Assembly: GCF_902706225.1 (NCBI RefSeq)
Contig: NZ_CACSKB010000011.1
Location: 1-64,000, forward strand
Length of the DNA: 64,000 nucleotides
Direction: 5' to 3'
Source of the DNA: Microbacterium sp. 18062
GTDB taxonomy: Bacteria; Actinomycetota; Actinomycetes; Actinomycetales; Microbacteriaceae
Shown: positions 36,333 to 44,762 of the stretch, piece by piece
Numbering within the stretch: the first letter of the stretch is position 1
Layout: each line of letters starts with the position of its first letter
Notes under the pieces: model-generated
What the model was told of the DNA's origin: nothing
The model's input: only the letters and a program-made list of their open reading frames with translations
Database searches by the model: none
Program-made: the position numbers and the translations under genes

Positions 36333-36351
36333 TCGCGGACGTGCTCCGCGA
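36333..36351. terminator. hairpin between convergent hydrolase and AI-2E genes
   Basis: TCGCGGA (36333-36339) and TCCGCGA (36345-36351) form a seven-pair stem with a five-base loop in the 132-base gap. It is modest but well placed to stop both transcripts. Confidence 0.35.
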
Positions 36352-36424
36352 CGAACCGGCTCGTCCATGACGTCGTTCTCCACGCTCGCGAACACCACCG
36401 GCAGCGGAGGATGTCCGTTCCCGC

Positions 36425-37480
36425 CTAGCGTTCGTTCTGACGCGGGATCACGACCTGGCGGTACAGGATCAGGATGCTGGCCGCCACCGGGATCGCGACG
36501 AGCGCGCCGAGCAGGCCCAGCAGCGACCCGCCGGCGAGGGCGGCGATCACGACGACCGCACCCGGCACCGACACGGCGCGGTTCATGATGCGCGGCGAGA
36601 TCAGGTACGCCTCGAGCTGCATGTACACGAGGTAGTAGATCGCCGCCACGAGCGCCGTCATCGGGGAGCCGAGGCCGGGGATCAGACACGTGAGCACGAT
36701 GATCGCGGCGCCGGTGAGCGTGCCCACGAGCGGGATCAGCGAGAAGAAGAACGCGATGACGGCCAGCACTGCGGGGAACGGCGCCTGGATGATCGTCAGA
36801 AGGATCGCGCTCAGCACGCCGTTCGTGACGCCGAGGGCGACCTGGCCCATGACGTAGTACCCGACCGAGTCGGTGATCTGCTCCGACAGGTCGATGAAGC
36901 GGGGGCGCTTCGATGCGGGTACGAGGCTGTAGACGGCGGACTTCAGGCTCGGCGTGGACGCCGTGAAGTAGATGGTCAGGATGAGCACGATGAACGCGCC
37001 CGTCAGGCCGCTGAAGAACGCGATGCCCACGTTGATCACACTGCCGGTGATGTCGCCCCAGTTCGACAGCAGCCAGTCCTGGAAGTTCGAGATCGTGTCG
37101 TCGATCGCCGTGACCTGGATGGCGGGGAAGATCGAGTGGATCCACTCCTTGATGTCGTCGAGCGACGTGCTGTTGAGGAACGTCGTGATCGCCTGGACGA
37201 GCTGGCTGACCTGGCTCACGATGATCGGGATCACCATCCAGACGATCCCGGCGAACACCGCGAGCACCGCGAGCACCGTGATGAGCACCGCCGCCCAGCG
37301 TCTGAGCTTGCGCCGCTCGAGCCACGCCACGACCGGCTCGAGGCCCAGCGAGAGGAAGAGCGCCGTGCCGATGTAGAGCAGGATCGTCGACAGCGTCTGC
37401 ACGCTGCCGATCAGCAGCAGGCCGAGGCCGACGCCGAGCGTGCCGATGAAGGCGACGCGGAAGGGGTTGTGCACCTTCAC
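36425..37480 (-). CDS. AI-2E family transporter
   Basis: The 351-residue protein has about eight membrane segments and the family pattern: two helices at the N-terminus (IGTLGVGLGLLLIGSV, LLYIGTALFLSLGLEPVVAW), a soluble segment after LVQAITTFLN, then the core with FFSLIPLVGTLTGAA and AYLISPRIMNRAVSVPGAVV. Members export or import varied solutes. The GTG at 37480 is chosen because GAGGAG lies seven bases upstream; the frame itself runs to 37552. Confidence 0.88.
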   Translation of the reverse strand: MKVHNPFRVAFIGTLGVGLGLLLIGSVQTLSTILLYIGTALFLSLGLEPVVAWLERRKLRRWAAVLITVLAVLAVFAGIVWMVIPIIVSQVSQLVQAITTFLNSTSLDDIKEWIHSIFPAIQVTAIDDTISNFQDWLLSNWGDITGSVINVGIAFFSGLTGAFIVLILTIYFTASTPSLKSAVYSLVPASKRPRFIDLSEQITDSVGYYVMGQVALGVTNGVLSAILLTIIQAPFPAVLAVIAFFFSLIPLVGTLTGAAIIVLTCLIPGLGSPMTALVAAIYYLVYMQLEAYLISPRIMNRAVSVPGAVVVIAALAGGSLLGLLGALVAIPVAASILILYRQVVIPRQNER

Positions 37481-37634
37481 GGGTAACTCCTCGCTGACGG
37501 GGGACGTATGCGTCAGACTACGTCCCCCGAGGGGGAAGGGCGCGGGGGACACCCCTCTCGCACAACACCCAGCCGCTCTCGGCTAGGCTGGAACGTCGGA
37601 TCGAGCCGCCGTCAGGCGTCGGGAGGATAGTTTC

Positions 37635-39482
37635 GTGCGTTTCGTCTGGGCCGTCGCAGCCTTCGTGCTCGCCGCCGTACTGATCGGTGCGGGCATCGCC
37701 CAGCGCACCGTCTTCCATGGACCGTCGACCCAGTCCGCCGAGATCGCGCTGACGGAGGACACTCCGTACACGCTGGTCGACGGTGCGGTCCTCAACACGC
37801 TGCCCGGGACGCAGACGCTCGAGGTCTCCGGCACCGACGGCGTGTTCGTCGCCTATGGACGCACCGCCGACATGACCGCGTGGCTCTCCGACCAGGAGTA
37901 CACCGCGGTCGCCGCCGGCGAAGAGGGGGAGATCCTCTCGTCGGTCGTGGAGCCGGTGCCGGATGCGGCCGAGGCCGTCGATCCCGAGACCGCGGAGGCC
38001 GACGTCGAGGCCGCGGAGACCGATGCCGAGGCCGACGCGCAGGCGAGCCGCAACCCGGCCGGTTCCGATCTGTGGCTCGCGGAGTTCGCCGACGACACGG
38101 CCGTGGTCGCGTCCCTGCAGCTGCCCGCCACGATGAGCGTGCTCGTGGCCGCCGACGGCACGGCGCCCGCGCCGGCCGAGATCTCCGTGACCTGGGACAT
38201 CTCGCAGACCACGCCCTGGGCGGGTCCGCTGATCGTGCTGGGCGGGCTGGTGCTCCTCGGCGGCGTCGTCCTCTATGTCCTCGCCATCCGGCAGGCGCGG
38301 CGGTCCCGTGGTCCCCGCCGCAAGGCTCCGCCGCCCCTGCCCGAGACCCAGCCCATCGACGTGTCCGTGACGGGGGCCGACAAGGGAGTGATCGCCGCCG
38401 GTCCCGCCACGCGGCGCTCCCTCGGGCGGCGCAAGGCGCTCGCGGCGCTCCCCGCGCTGCTCGGTGTGACCGTGGCGGTCGCGGGCTGCTCGCCAGACGC
38501 CTGGCCGGACTTCGGACCGACGCCGACCAGCAGCCCGACCGCGACCGTCCTCGACTCGGCCCAGCAGCAGACCCCCGCGGTCACCGAGGCGCAGGCGGAG
38601 CAGATCCTCGCTCGCATCGCGGAGACCGTCGCGCAGGCCGACGAGGCCATGGACACCGAGCTTGCGGGCACCCGGCTGTCCGGTGCCGCACTCGCCGAGC
38701 GCGCCACGAACTACACGCTCCGCTCGAGCATCGCCGACTACGCGGCGCTGCCCGCCATCCCGTCGGGGCCTGCGCAGATCATCCTCCCGCAGGCCTACGA
38801 CGCCTGGCCGCGCACCGTGATGGCGGTCGTGCAGAACGAGGCATCGGACGCCACGACCTCCACCATCATGATGATGACGCAGGACGACCCGTGGGCCGCC
38901 TACACGTTGTCCTACATCGGCAACCTCGGCGGATCCACCGAGATGCCCGATCTCGCGCCGGCGTACATCGGTGCGGCGCAGGTGCCGCCGGACTCGTCCT
39001 TCCTGGTGCTCGCCCCCGACGAGCTGGCGGCGGCGTATGCGGACGTTCTCACGCGCGGCGCGGAGAGCTCGTTCGCGGACCTGTTCGACGAGGAGTCCGA
39101 CCGGTTCAGCGAGAGCGTCGCCGCCGACCGCCAGGAGCGGCTGGACGCCTTCAACACGACGGCGACCGACACCGGGACGCTCGAGTTCGGCGCGACGCCC
39201 GGTGCCGATGCGCCGCTGGCGCTCGCGACCCTGGAGAGCGGGGCGATCGTCGCGGTGACCGTCGACGAATCCGACACCGTGACGCCTGCCAACGAGGACG
39301 TCGTGATCAAGTTCGACGGCAACCCGACCGTCGAGGCGCTCACCGGGGTGGCCGAGTCCCAGACGGGCGTGTCCACCACGTTTGCCGACCAGCTCTTCTT
39401 CTACGTGCCCGCGCAGGGATCGACGGAGAAGATCCGTCTGCTGGGCTACTCCTCCAACATCCTCGAAGCGAAGGTTCTGTGA
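37635..39482 (+). CDS. large membrane-anchored protein with internal lipobox-like segment
   Basis: The 615-residue protein begins with a membrane helix (VWAVAAFVLAAVLIGAGIA), has an extracellular-type domain with an Ala/Glu-rich insert, and a second helix near residues 194-218 (PLIVLGGLVLLGGVVLYVLA). After a basic linker a twin-Arg, hydrophobic, lipobox-like stretch follows (RRKALAALPALLGVTVAVAG, then Cys285) and a lipoprotein-like domain of about 330 residues. It looks like a membrane protein fused to a lipoprotein. Function unknown. GTG start behind GGGAGGA; it overlaps the thioredoxin gene by one base. Confidence 0.7.
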   Translation: MRFVWAVAAFVLAAVLIGAGIAQRTVFHGPSTQSAEIALTEDTPYTLVDGAVLNTLPGTQTLEVSGTDGVFVAYGRTADMTAWLSDQEYTAVAAGEEGEILSSVVEPVPDAAEAVDPETAEADVEAAETDAEADAQASRNPAGSDLWLAEFADDTAVVASLQLPATMSVLVAADGTAPAPAEISVTWDISQTTPWAGPLIVLGGLVLLGGVVLYVLAIRQARRSRGPRRKAPPPLPETQPIDVSVTGADKGVIAAGPATRRSLGRRKALAALPALLGVTVAVAGCSPDAWPDFGPTPTSSPTATVLDSAQQQTPAVTEAQAEQILARIAETVAQADEAMDTELAGTRLSGAALAERATNYTLRSSIADYAALPAIPSGPAQIILPQAYDAWPRTVMAVVQNEASDATTSTIMMMTQDDPWAAYTLSYIGNLGGSTEMPDLAPAYIGAAQVPPDSSFLVLAPDELAAAYADVLTRGAESSFADLFDEESDRFSESVAADRQERLDAFNTTATDTGTLEFGATPGADAPLALATLESGAIVAVTVDESDTVTPANEDVVIKFDGNPTVEALTGVAESQTGVSTTFADQLFFYVPAQGSTEKIRLLGYSSNILEAKVL

Positions 39483-40432
39483 TGACCGATCCTGCTCCCG
39501 GCGCCGTGCTGCGCGGCGCCGTCGACCTGTCCGCCCTGCGCAACCGCGCGCCGGCTCCCGCCGCAGGCGACACGCCGGCCGCTGCCGGAGCCCCCGGTGC
39601 CTCGCCGTCGCTCGTGTTCGACGTGACGGACGACTCGTTCCCGCAGGTGCTCGAGCTCTCGCGCACCGTCCCGGTGGTCATCGACCTCTGGGCGGAGTGG
39701 TGCGGTCCCTGCAAGCAGCTGAGCCCGGTGCTGGAAAAGGTCGTCACGGAGCTCGGCGGGCGGGTGGTGCTCGGAAAGGTCGACGTCGATGCGAACCCGC
39801 AGCTCAGCCAGGCGTTCCGCGCGCAGTCGATCCCGATGGTGGTCGCGCTCGTCGCGGGCCAGCCCGTCCCGCTGTTCACTGGCGCCGTGCCGGAGCAGCA
39901 GGTGCGCGAGGTGTTCGCGCAGCTGCTGCAGCTCGCTGCGCAGAACGGCGTGACCGGGACCGTCCCCGCCCCGGCCGGGGAGGACGGGATCGAGTCCGAG
40001 GAGCCCGCGGAGCCTGCCCTTCCGCCGCTGCACGCGGAGGCGTACGACGCGATCGAGGCCGGAGACTACGCCCGTGCGGAGGCGGCGTACCGGCGCGCCC
40101 TCACGGAGGACCCGCGCGACGCCGACGCCAAGGCCGGTCTCGGGCAGGTGTCGCTGCTGCAGCGCGTGCAGGGCCTCGACCTGCACGAGGCCCGCGCGGC
40201 GGCGGCCGCGGCTCCCCGCGATGTCGACGCGCAGTTCGCGGTCGCAGACCTCGACGTCTCGGGCGGCCACGTGGAGGACGCCTTCGACCGTCTTCTCGAC
40301 CTCTTCGCCCTGCTGCCCGACGACGAGCGCGCGCAGGTGCGGGAACGGCTGCTCGAGCTCTTCGGACTCGTCGGCGACGCCGATCCGCGCGTCATCCGCG
40401 CGCGCGGCAGACTCGCGTCGCTGCTTTTCTGA
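39482..40432 (+). CDS. thioredoxin-TPR protein, CnoX/YbbN-like
   Basis: The 316-residue cytosolic protein has a flexible Ala/Pro N-terminus, a thioredoxin domain with WCGPC (Cys74 and Cys77), then a helical domain with TPR-like repeats (HAEAYDAIEAGDYARAEAAY and on). This is the layout of YbbN/CnoX, which protects and hands over oxidised clients to chaperonins. Unlike E. coli CnoX it keeps the full CGPC active site. It is translationally coupled to the membrane protein upstream (TGATG). Confidence 0.9.
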   Translation: MTDPAPGAVLRGAVDLSALRNRAPAPAAGDTPAAAGAPGASPSLVFDVTDDSFPQVLELSRTVPVVIDLWAEWCGPCKQLSPVLEKVVTELGGRVVLGKVDVDANPQLSQAFRAQSIPMVVALVAGQPVPLFTGAVPEQQVREVFAQLLQLAAQNGVTGTVPAPAGEDGIESEEPAEPALPPLHAEAYDAIEAGDYARAEAAYRRALTEDPRDADAKAGLGQVSLLQRVQGLDLHEARAAAAAAPRDVDAQFAVADLDVSGGHVEDAFDRLLDLFALLPDDERAQVRERLLELFGLVGDADPRVIRARGRLASLLF

Positions 40433-40463
40433 GCCCGCCGCGCCGCCGGCGCGGGCCGGGGCG
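40433..40463. terminator. GC-rich hairpin between convergent thioredoxin and glgB genes
   Basis: GCCCGC and GCGGGC flank a further GCC-GGC core at about 40435-40458, giving a strong imperfect hairpin directly after the thioredoxin stop and just before the glgB stop. Confidence 0.35.
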
Positions 40464-42605
40464 TCAGCGGGCGTGCCGAAGCCAGAGCGCGCCGAGCGGC
40501 GGGAGGGTCACGCGGGCCCGGCCCGCGGCATCCGTGTGGACCGCGCCGAGGTTGCCCACGCCGGATCCGCCGTACGCCGCGGCGTCCGAGTTGAGGATCT
40601 CGTCCCAACGCCCGGCGGCGGGCAGGTCGAGCTCGAGATCGCCGATCGACACCCCGGAGAAGTTGCACAGCACCACGACGGCATCGCCTTCGTCGTCGCG
40701 GCGGACGAAGGCGGACACGTTGGGGTCCCAGGCGGGACCGCCGATCCGCGCGAACGCGTCGGCCTCGTGGTCGCGGGTCCACAGCGCCGGCTGCTCGCGG
40801 TACACGCGGTTCAGCGCGGCGACGAAGTCCTGCAGCTCCCGGTGCGAGGGCTGGTCGAGCAGCCACCAGTCGAGGCTCCTGCCCTCGGACCACTCCGAGA
40901 TCTGGCCCAACTCCTGACCCATGAACAGCAGCTGCTTGCCCGGGTGCCCCCACATGTACGACAGGTACAGCCGCATGCCCGCCAGCTTCTGCCAGTGGTC
41001 GCCCGGCATCCGGGCGAAGAGGCTGCCCTTGCCGTGCACGACCTCGTCGTGGCTGATCGGCAGGATGTAGTTCTCGCTGAAGGCGTAGACGAAGGAGAAC
41101 GACAGCTCGCCCTCGTGGTGCGCGCGGTACATCGGGTCGCGCGAGATGTAGACGAGCGAGTCGTTCATCCAGCCCATGTTCCACTTGAAGCCGAACCCGA
41201 GCCCGCCGGCGCTCGTCGGGGCCGTCACCCCGGGGAAGCTCGTGGACTCCTCGGCGATCATGGCGACGCCGGGGAAGGTCTTGTAGACGGTGGCGTTCGT
41301 CTCCTGCAGGAACCGGATGGCCTCGAGGTTCTCGCGTCCGCCGTGGACGTTCGGCTCCCACTCGCCCTGCTCGCGGGAGTAGTCGAGGTACAGCATCGAC
41401 GCGACGGCGTCGACGCGCAGGCCGTCCACGTGGAACTCCTCGAACCAGTAGAGCGCGTTCGCGACCAGGAAGTTACGCACCTCGTTGCGGCCGTAGTCGA
41501 AGATGAGAGTGCCCCAGTCGCGGTGCTCGCCGCGGCGGGGATCCGGGTGCTCGTAGAGGGGCTGTCCGTCGAACCGGGCGAGCGCGAAGGCGTCCTTCGG
41601 GAAGTGGCCGGGCACCCAGTCCATGATCACGCCGATGCCGGCACCGTGCAGCCGGTCGATCAGGTGGCGCAGGTCGTCCGGGTTGCCGAACCTGCTCGTC
41701 GGCGCGTAGTAGCCGGTGACCTGGTACCCCCACGATCCGCCGAAGGGGTGCTCGGCGAGCGGCAGGAACTCCACGTGCGTGAAACCCTGCGCGGTGAGGT
41801 ACTCGACCAGCGGCTCCGCCGCCTCGCGGTAGCCGAGACCGGGTCGCCACGACCCGAGATGCAGCTCGTAGACCGACATCGGCTTCGTCACCGGCTGCGA
41901 CCGGGCGCGCTCGGCGATCCAGGCGTCGTCCTGCCAGACATACTCCGACACGGTCACGACGGACGCGGTCGCCGGCGGCACCTCGGCGAGCCGAGCCATG
42001 GGATCGGCCTTGAGGATCCAGCCCTCGTGCCCGGTGAGGATCTCGTACTTGTAGACCGTGCCTTCGCCGATGCCGGGCACGAACAGCTCCCAGACGCCGC
42101 TCGCGCCCATCGAGCGCATCGCGTGCCCCTGTCCGTCCCAGCCGTTGAAGCCGCCGACCACGCGGACGGCCCGGGCGTCCGGGGCCCACACGGTGAACGA
42201 CGTGCCCGCGCAGCCGCCGTGCCGGCGCGCATGCGCGCCGAGGACGCGCCAGAGCTGCTCGTGACGCCCCTCCCGGATGAGATGCAGGTCGAGCTCACCG
42301 AGCGTCGGCGCGAACCGGTACGGATCGTCCGCCACGTGCGCGGTGCCCTCCGCATAGGTCGCGACGAGCTGGTACGGCGCGTGGTCGCCGTCGACCGCGC
42401 CCTCCCAGATGCCGTTGCGCTCGTGCACGAGGGGCGCGCGCCGACCGTCGCCGAACACCGCCGTCACGCTCTCGGCGAGCGGACGTCGCGCCCGCACGAC
42501 CCAGGTCGACGCCGAGGTGCCTCGGTGCAGGCCCAGGACGTCGTGGGGGGAGTGGTACGAGCCGGTGGCGACGGTGTCGAGGACGGACGGGGCGACGGAG
42601 CTCAT
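40464..42605 (-). CDS. glgB: 1,4-alpha-glucan branching enzyme
   Basis: GlgB adds alpha-1,6 branches to linear glucan. The 713-residue protein has two N-terminal beta domains (CBM48, including FTVWAPDARAVRVVGGFNGW), the GH13 barrel with catalytic Asp in DGLRVDAVASMLYLDYSR and Glu in IAEESTSFPGVTAP, and a C-terminal beta domain. It overlaps the glgE stop by four bases, so branching is coupled to GlgE-driven elongation. Confidence 0.96.
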   Translation of the reverse strand: MSSVAPSVLDTVATGSYHSPHDVLGLHRGTSASTWVVRARRPLAESVTAVFGDGRRAPLVHERNGIWEGAVDGDHAPYQLVATYAEGTAHVADDPYRFAPTLGELDLHLIREGRHEQLWRVLGAHARRHGGCAGTSFTVWAPDARAVRVVGGFNGWDGQGHAMRSMGASGVWELFVPGIGEGTVYKYEILTGHEGWILKADPMARLAEVPPATASVVTVSEYVWQDDAWIAERARSQPVTKPMSVYELHLGSWRPGLGYREAAEPLVEYLTAQGFTHVEFLPLAEHPFGGSWGYQVTGYYAPTSRFGNPDDLRHLIDRLHGAGIGVIMDWVPGHFPKDAFALARFDGQPLYEHPDPRRGEHRDWGTLIFDYGRNEVRNFLVANALYWFEEFHVDGLRVDAVASMLYLDYSREQGEWEPNVHGGRENLEAIRFLQETNATVYKTFPGVAMIAEESTSFPGVTAPTSAGGLGFGFKWNMGWMNDSLVYISRDPMYRAHHEGELSFSFVYAFSENYILPISHDEVVHGKGSLFARMPGDHWQKLAGMRLYLSYMWGHPGKQLLFMGQELGQISEWSEGRSLDWWLLDQPSHRELQDFVAALNRVYREQPALWTRDHEADAFARIGGPAWDPNVSAFVRRDDEGDAVVVLCNFSGVSIGDLELDLPAAGRWDEILNSDAAAYGGSGVGNLGAVHTDAAGRARVTLPPLGALWLRHAR

Positions 42606-44686
42606 GCGAGGCCCTTCACGTGGAGGATGTGGACGGGCTCGGCGAAAGCGTCGAGGCGGACGAAGTCGTGGTCCGTCCACGTCCAGCTCTGACCGGTGAC
42701 GAGGTCCTCGACGGCGAAGGGCGCACCCGGCTCGACCCCCCAGACGCGGGTGTCGAGATGCACGGTCGTCTCGCGCACCGAGTGCGGGTCGACGTTGGCG
42801 ACCACGATGACGGTGTCGCTCACGCCCTCGGGGGAGAGCGCGGCGTCGAGGTGCTTCGCGTAGACGAGCACGGCGTCGTCGTCGCTCCAGTGGATGGTGA
42901 GGTTGCGTAGCTGCCGGAGGGCCGGATGGGTGCGACGGATCTCGTTCAGGCGGCGCAGGTACGGCGCCAGGGAGTCCCCGTTCGCCTCGGCGGCCGCCCA
43001 GTCGCGGATCTTGTACTCGTACTTCTCGTTGTCGATGTTCTCTTCGCTGCCGGGGCGTGCGACGTTCTCGTACAGCTCGTAGCCCGCGTACACCCCATAC
43101 GTGGGCGCGGCGGTCGCGGCGATCGCGGCGCGGATCCTGTACGCCGGGCGTCCGCCGAACTGGAGGTACTCGGTGAGGATGTCGGGCGTGTTGACGAAGA
43201 GGTTCGGGCGGAGGAAATCGGCCGTCGAGTGAGCGATCTCCGAGAGGAACTCCTCGAGCTCCGCCTTGTTGTTGCGCCAGGTGAAGTAGGTGTAGCTCTG
43301 CTGGAAGCCGGCCTGCGCGAGGGCCTGCATGGGCGCGGGACGGGTGAAGGCCTCCGCGAGGAAGACGACGTCGGGAGACTCGTCGGTGACGGTGCGGATC
43401 AGCCATTCCCAGAACTGGAGGGGCTTGGTGTGCGGGTTGTCGACGCGGAAGACGCGCACGCCCTGCGCGATCCAGTGCCGGACGATCCGCAGGACCTCGG
43501 CGCGGATGCCGTCGGGGTCGTTGTCGAAGTTGACCGGGTAGATGTCCTGGTACTTCTTCGGCGGGTTCTCGGCGAACGCGATCGTGCCGTCCGGGAGGGT
43601 CGTGAACCATTCTGGGTGCTCGGCGACCCACGGGTGATCCGGCGACGCCTGGAGGGCGAGGTCGAGGGCGACCTCGACACCGACCGCCTCGGCGGCGGCG
43701 ACGAAGGCCCGGAAGTCCGCGAGCGTGCCGAGATCCGGATGGACGGTGTCGTGTCCGCCGTCCGCCCCACCGATGGCCCAGGGCGAACCGGGGTCGTCGG
43801 GACCCGCGACGAGAGAGTTGTCGGGTCCCTTGCGGTTCGTGCGTCCGATCGGATGGATCGGCGGCAGGTAGAGCACGTCGAAGCCCATGGCTGCGACCTC
43901 GGGCAGGCGCGCGGCCGCGGTGCGGAACGTTCCGCTGACGATCGTGCCGTCGTCGCCCCGGGTCGCGCCCTCCGAGCGGGGGAAGAACTCGTACCAGGCG
44001 CCGACTCCGGCGCGCTCGCGCTCCACGAGGATCTCCTGGGCGTCGCCCACGGTCGTGAGGCTCACGACCGGGCGGTCCCGGAAGAAGCCGCCCAGCACCT
44101 CGTCGCCGACGATCGCGAGCGCGGCGAGGTCGTCGAGTCCGGGGTCGCGCAACTCCCGGGCGCGCTCGTGCAGGACGCGGCGCTCGGCCGCGGGACGGTC
44201 CTTCTCCGCTTCTGCGCGCTCGAACAGCGCGGCACCGATCTCGCGCATCACGGCGACATCCACTCCCGCGGCGATCTTCAGCTCCGCGGCGTGACGCCAG
44301 GTCGCGTAGTCGTCGCCGTGGGCCTCGAATCGGAAACGCCACACACCCCGGTCGAGCAGCCCCACCTGCGTCGTCCAGTGGTCGAGCCCGTTCTCGGCGG
44401 GGGAGAGACGGTGCAGCGACTCGCCGCCGTCGGGCGCGATGAGCCGGAGGTGCACTCCGATCCGATCGTGGCCCTCCCGGAATGCGGTGACCCGGAAGGG
44501 CACGATCTCCCCGGCGAACGCACTCGGACGGAACGCCGAGTGCAACGCGGACGGGCGCGGGTCGGCGAGGGGGATCCGACCGGTGACGGTGTCCCGGCCG
44601 GCGTCGTCGTCCGCTGCGGGGCGGAGGGGGATGGCGGACGCGCTGCGCCACGCCGGTGTGATCGGAGAGCGGGTCTGTGTGGCCAC
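42602..44686 (-). CDS. glgE: alpha-1,4-glucan:maltose-1-phosphate maltosyltransferase
   Basis: GlgE extends alpha-1,4-glucan from maltose-1-phosphate, the actinobacterial alternative to GlgA. The 694 residues show the family marks: YEFFPRSEG, DVLYLPPIHPIGRTNRKG, the nucleophile region VRVFRVDNPHTKPLQFWEWL and the Glu in FLAEAFTRPAPM. TreS and maltokinase, which would supply its substrate from trehalose, are not in the window, so they may lie elsewhere, or maltose-1-phosphate may come from GlgM. Confidence 0.95.
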   Translation of the reverse strand: MATQTRSPITPAWRSASAIPLRPAADDDAGRDTVTGRIPLADPRPSALHSAFRPSAFAGEIVPFRVTAFREGHDRIGVHLRLIAPDGGESLHRLSPAENGLDHWTTQVGLLDRGVWRFRFEAHGDDYATWRHAAELKIAAGVDVAVMREIGAALFERAEAEKDRPAAERRVLHERARELRDPGLDDLAALAIVGDEVLGGFFRDRPVVSLTTVGDAQEILVERERAGVGAWYEFFPRSEGATRGDDGTIVSGTFRTAAARLPEVAAMGFDVLYLPPIHPIGRTNRKGPDNSLVAGPDDPGSPWAIGGADGGHDTVHPDLGTLADFRAFVAAAEAVGVEVALDLALQASPDHPWVAEHPEWFTTLPDGTIAFAENPPKKYQDIYPVNFDNDPDGIRAEVLRIVRHWIAQGVRVFRVDNPHTKPLQFWEWLIRTVTDESPDVVFLAEAFTRPAPMQALAQAGFQQSYTYFTWRNNKAELEEFLSEIAHSTADFLRPNLFVNTPDILTEYLQFGGRPAYRIRAAIAATAAPTYGVYAGYELYENVARPGSEENIDNEKYEYKIRDWAAAEANGDSLAPYLRRLNEIRRTHPALRQLRNLTIHWSDDDAVLVYAKHLDAALSPEGVSDTVIVVANVDPHSVRETTVHLDTRVWGVEPGAPFAVEDLVTGQSWTWTDHDFVRLDAFAEPVHILHVKGLA

Positions 44687-44762
44687 GACTCGAACCTATC
44701 GCGCGGCCCTCGCAGTCGGGAGCGGTTGACAGGCGTCACGGCGCGTCGGCGACGCCATCCGC

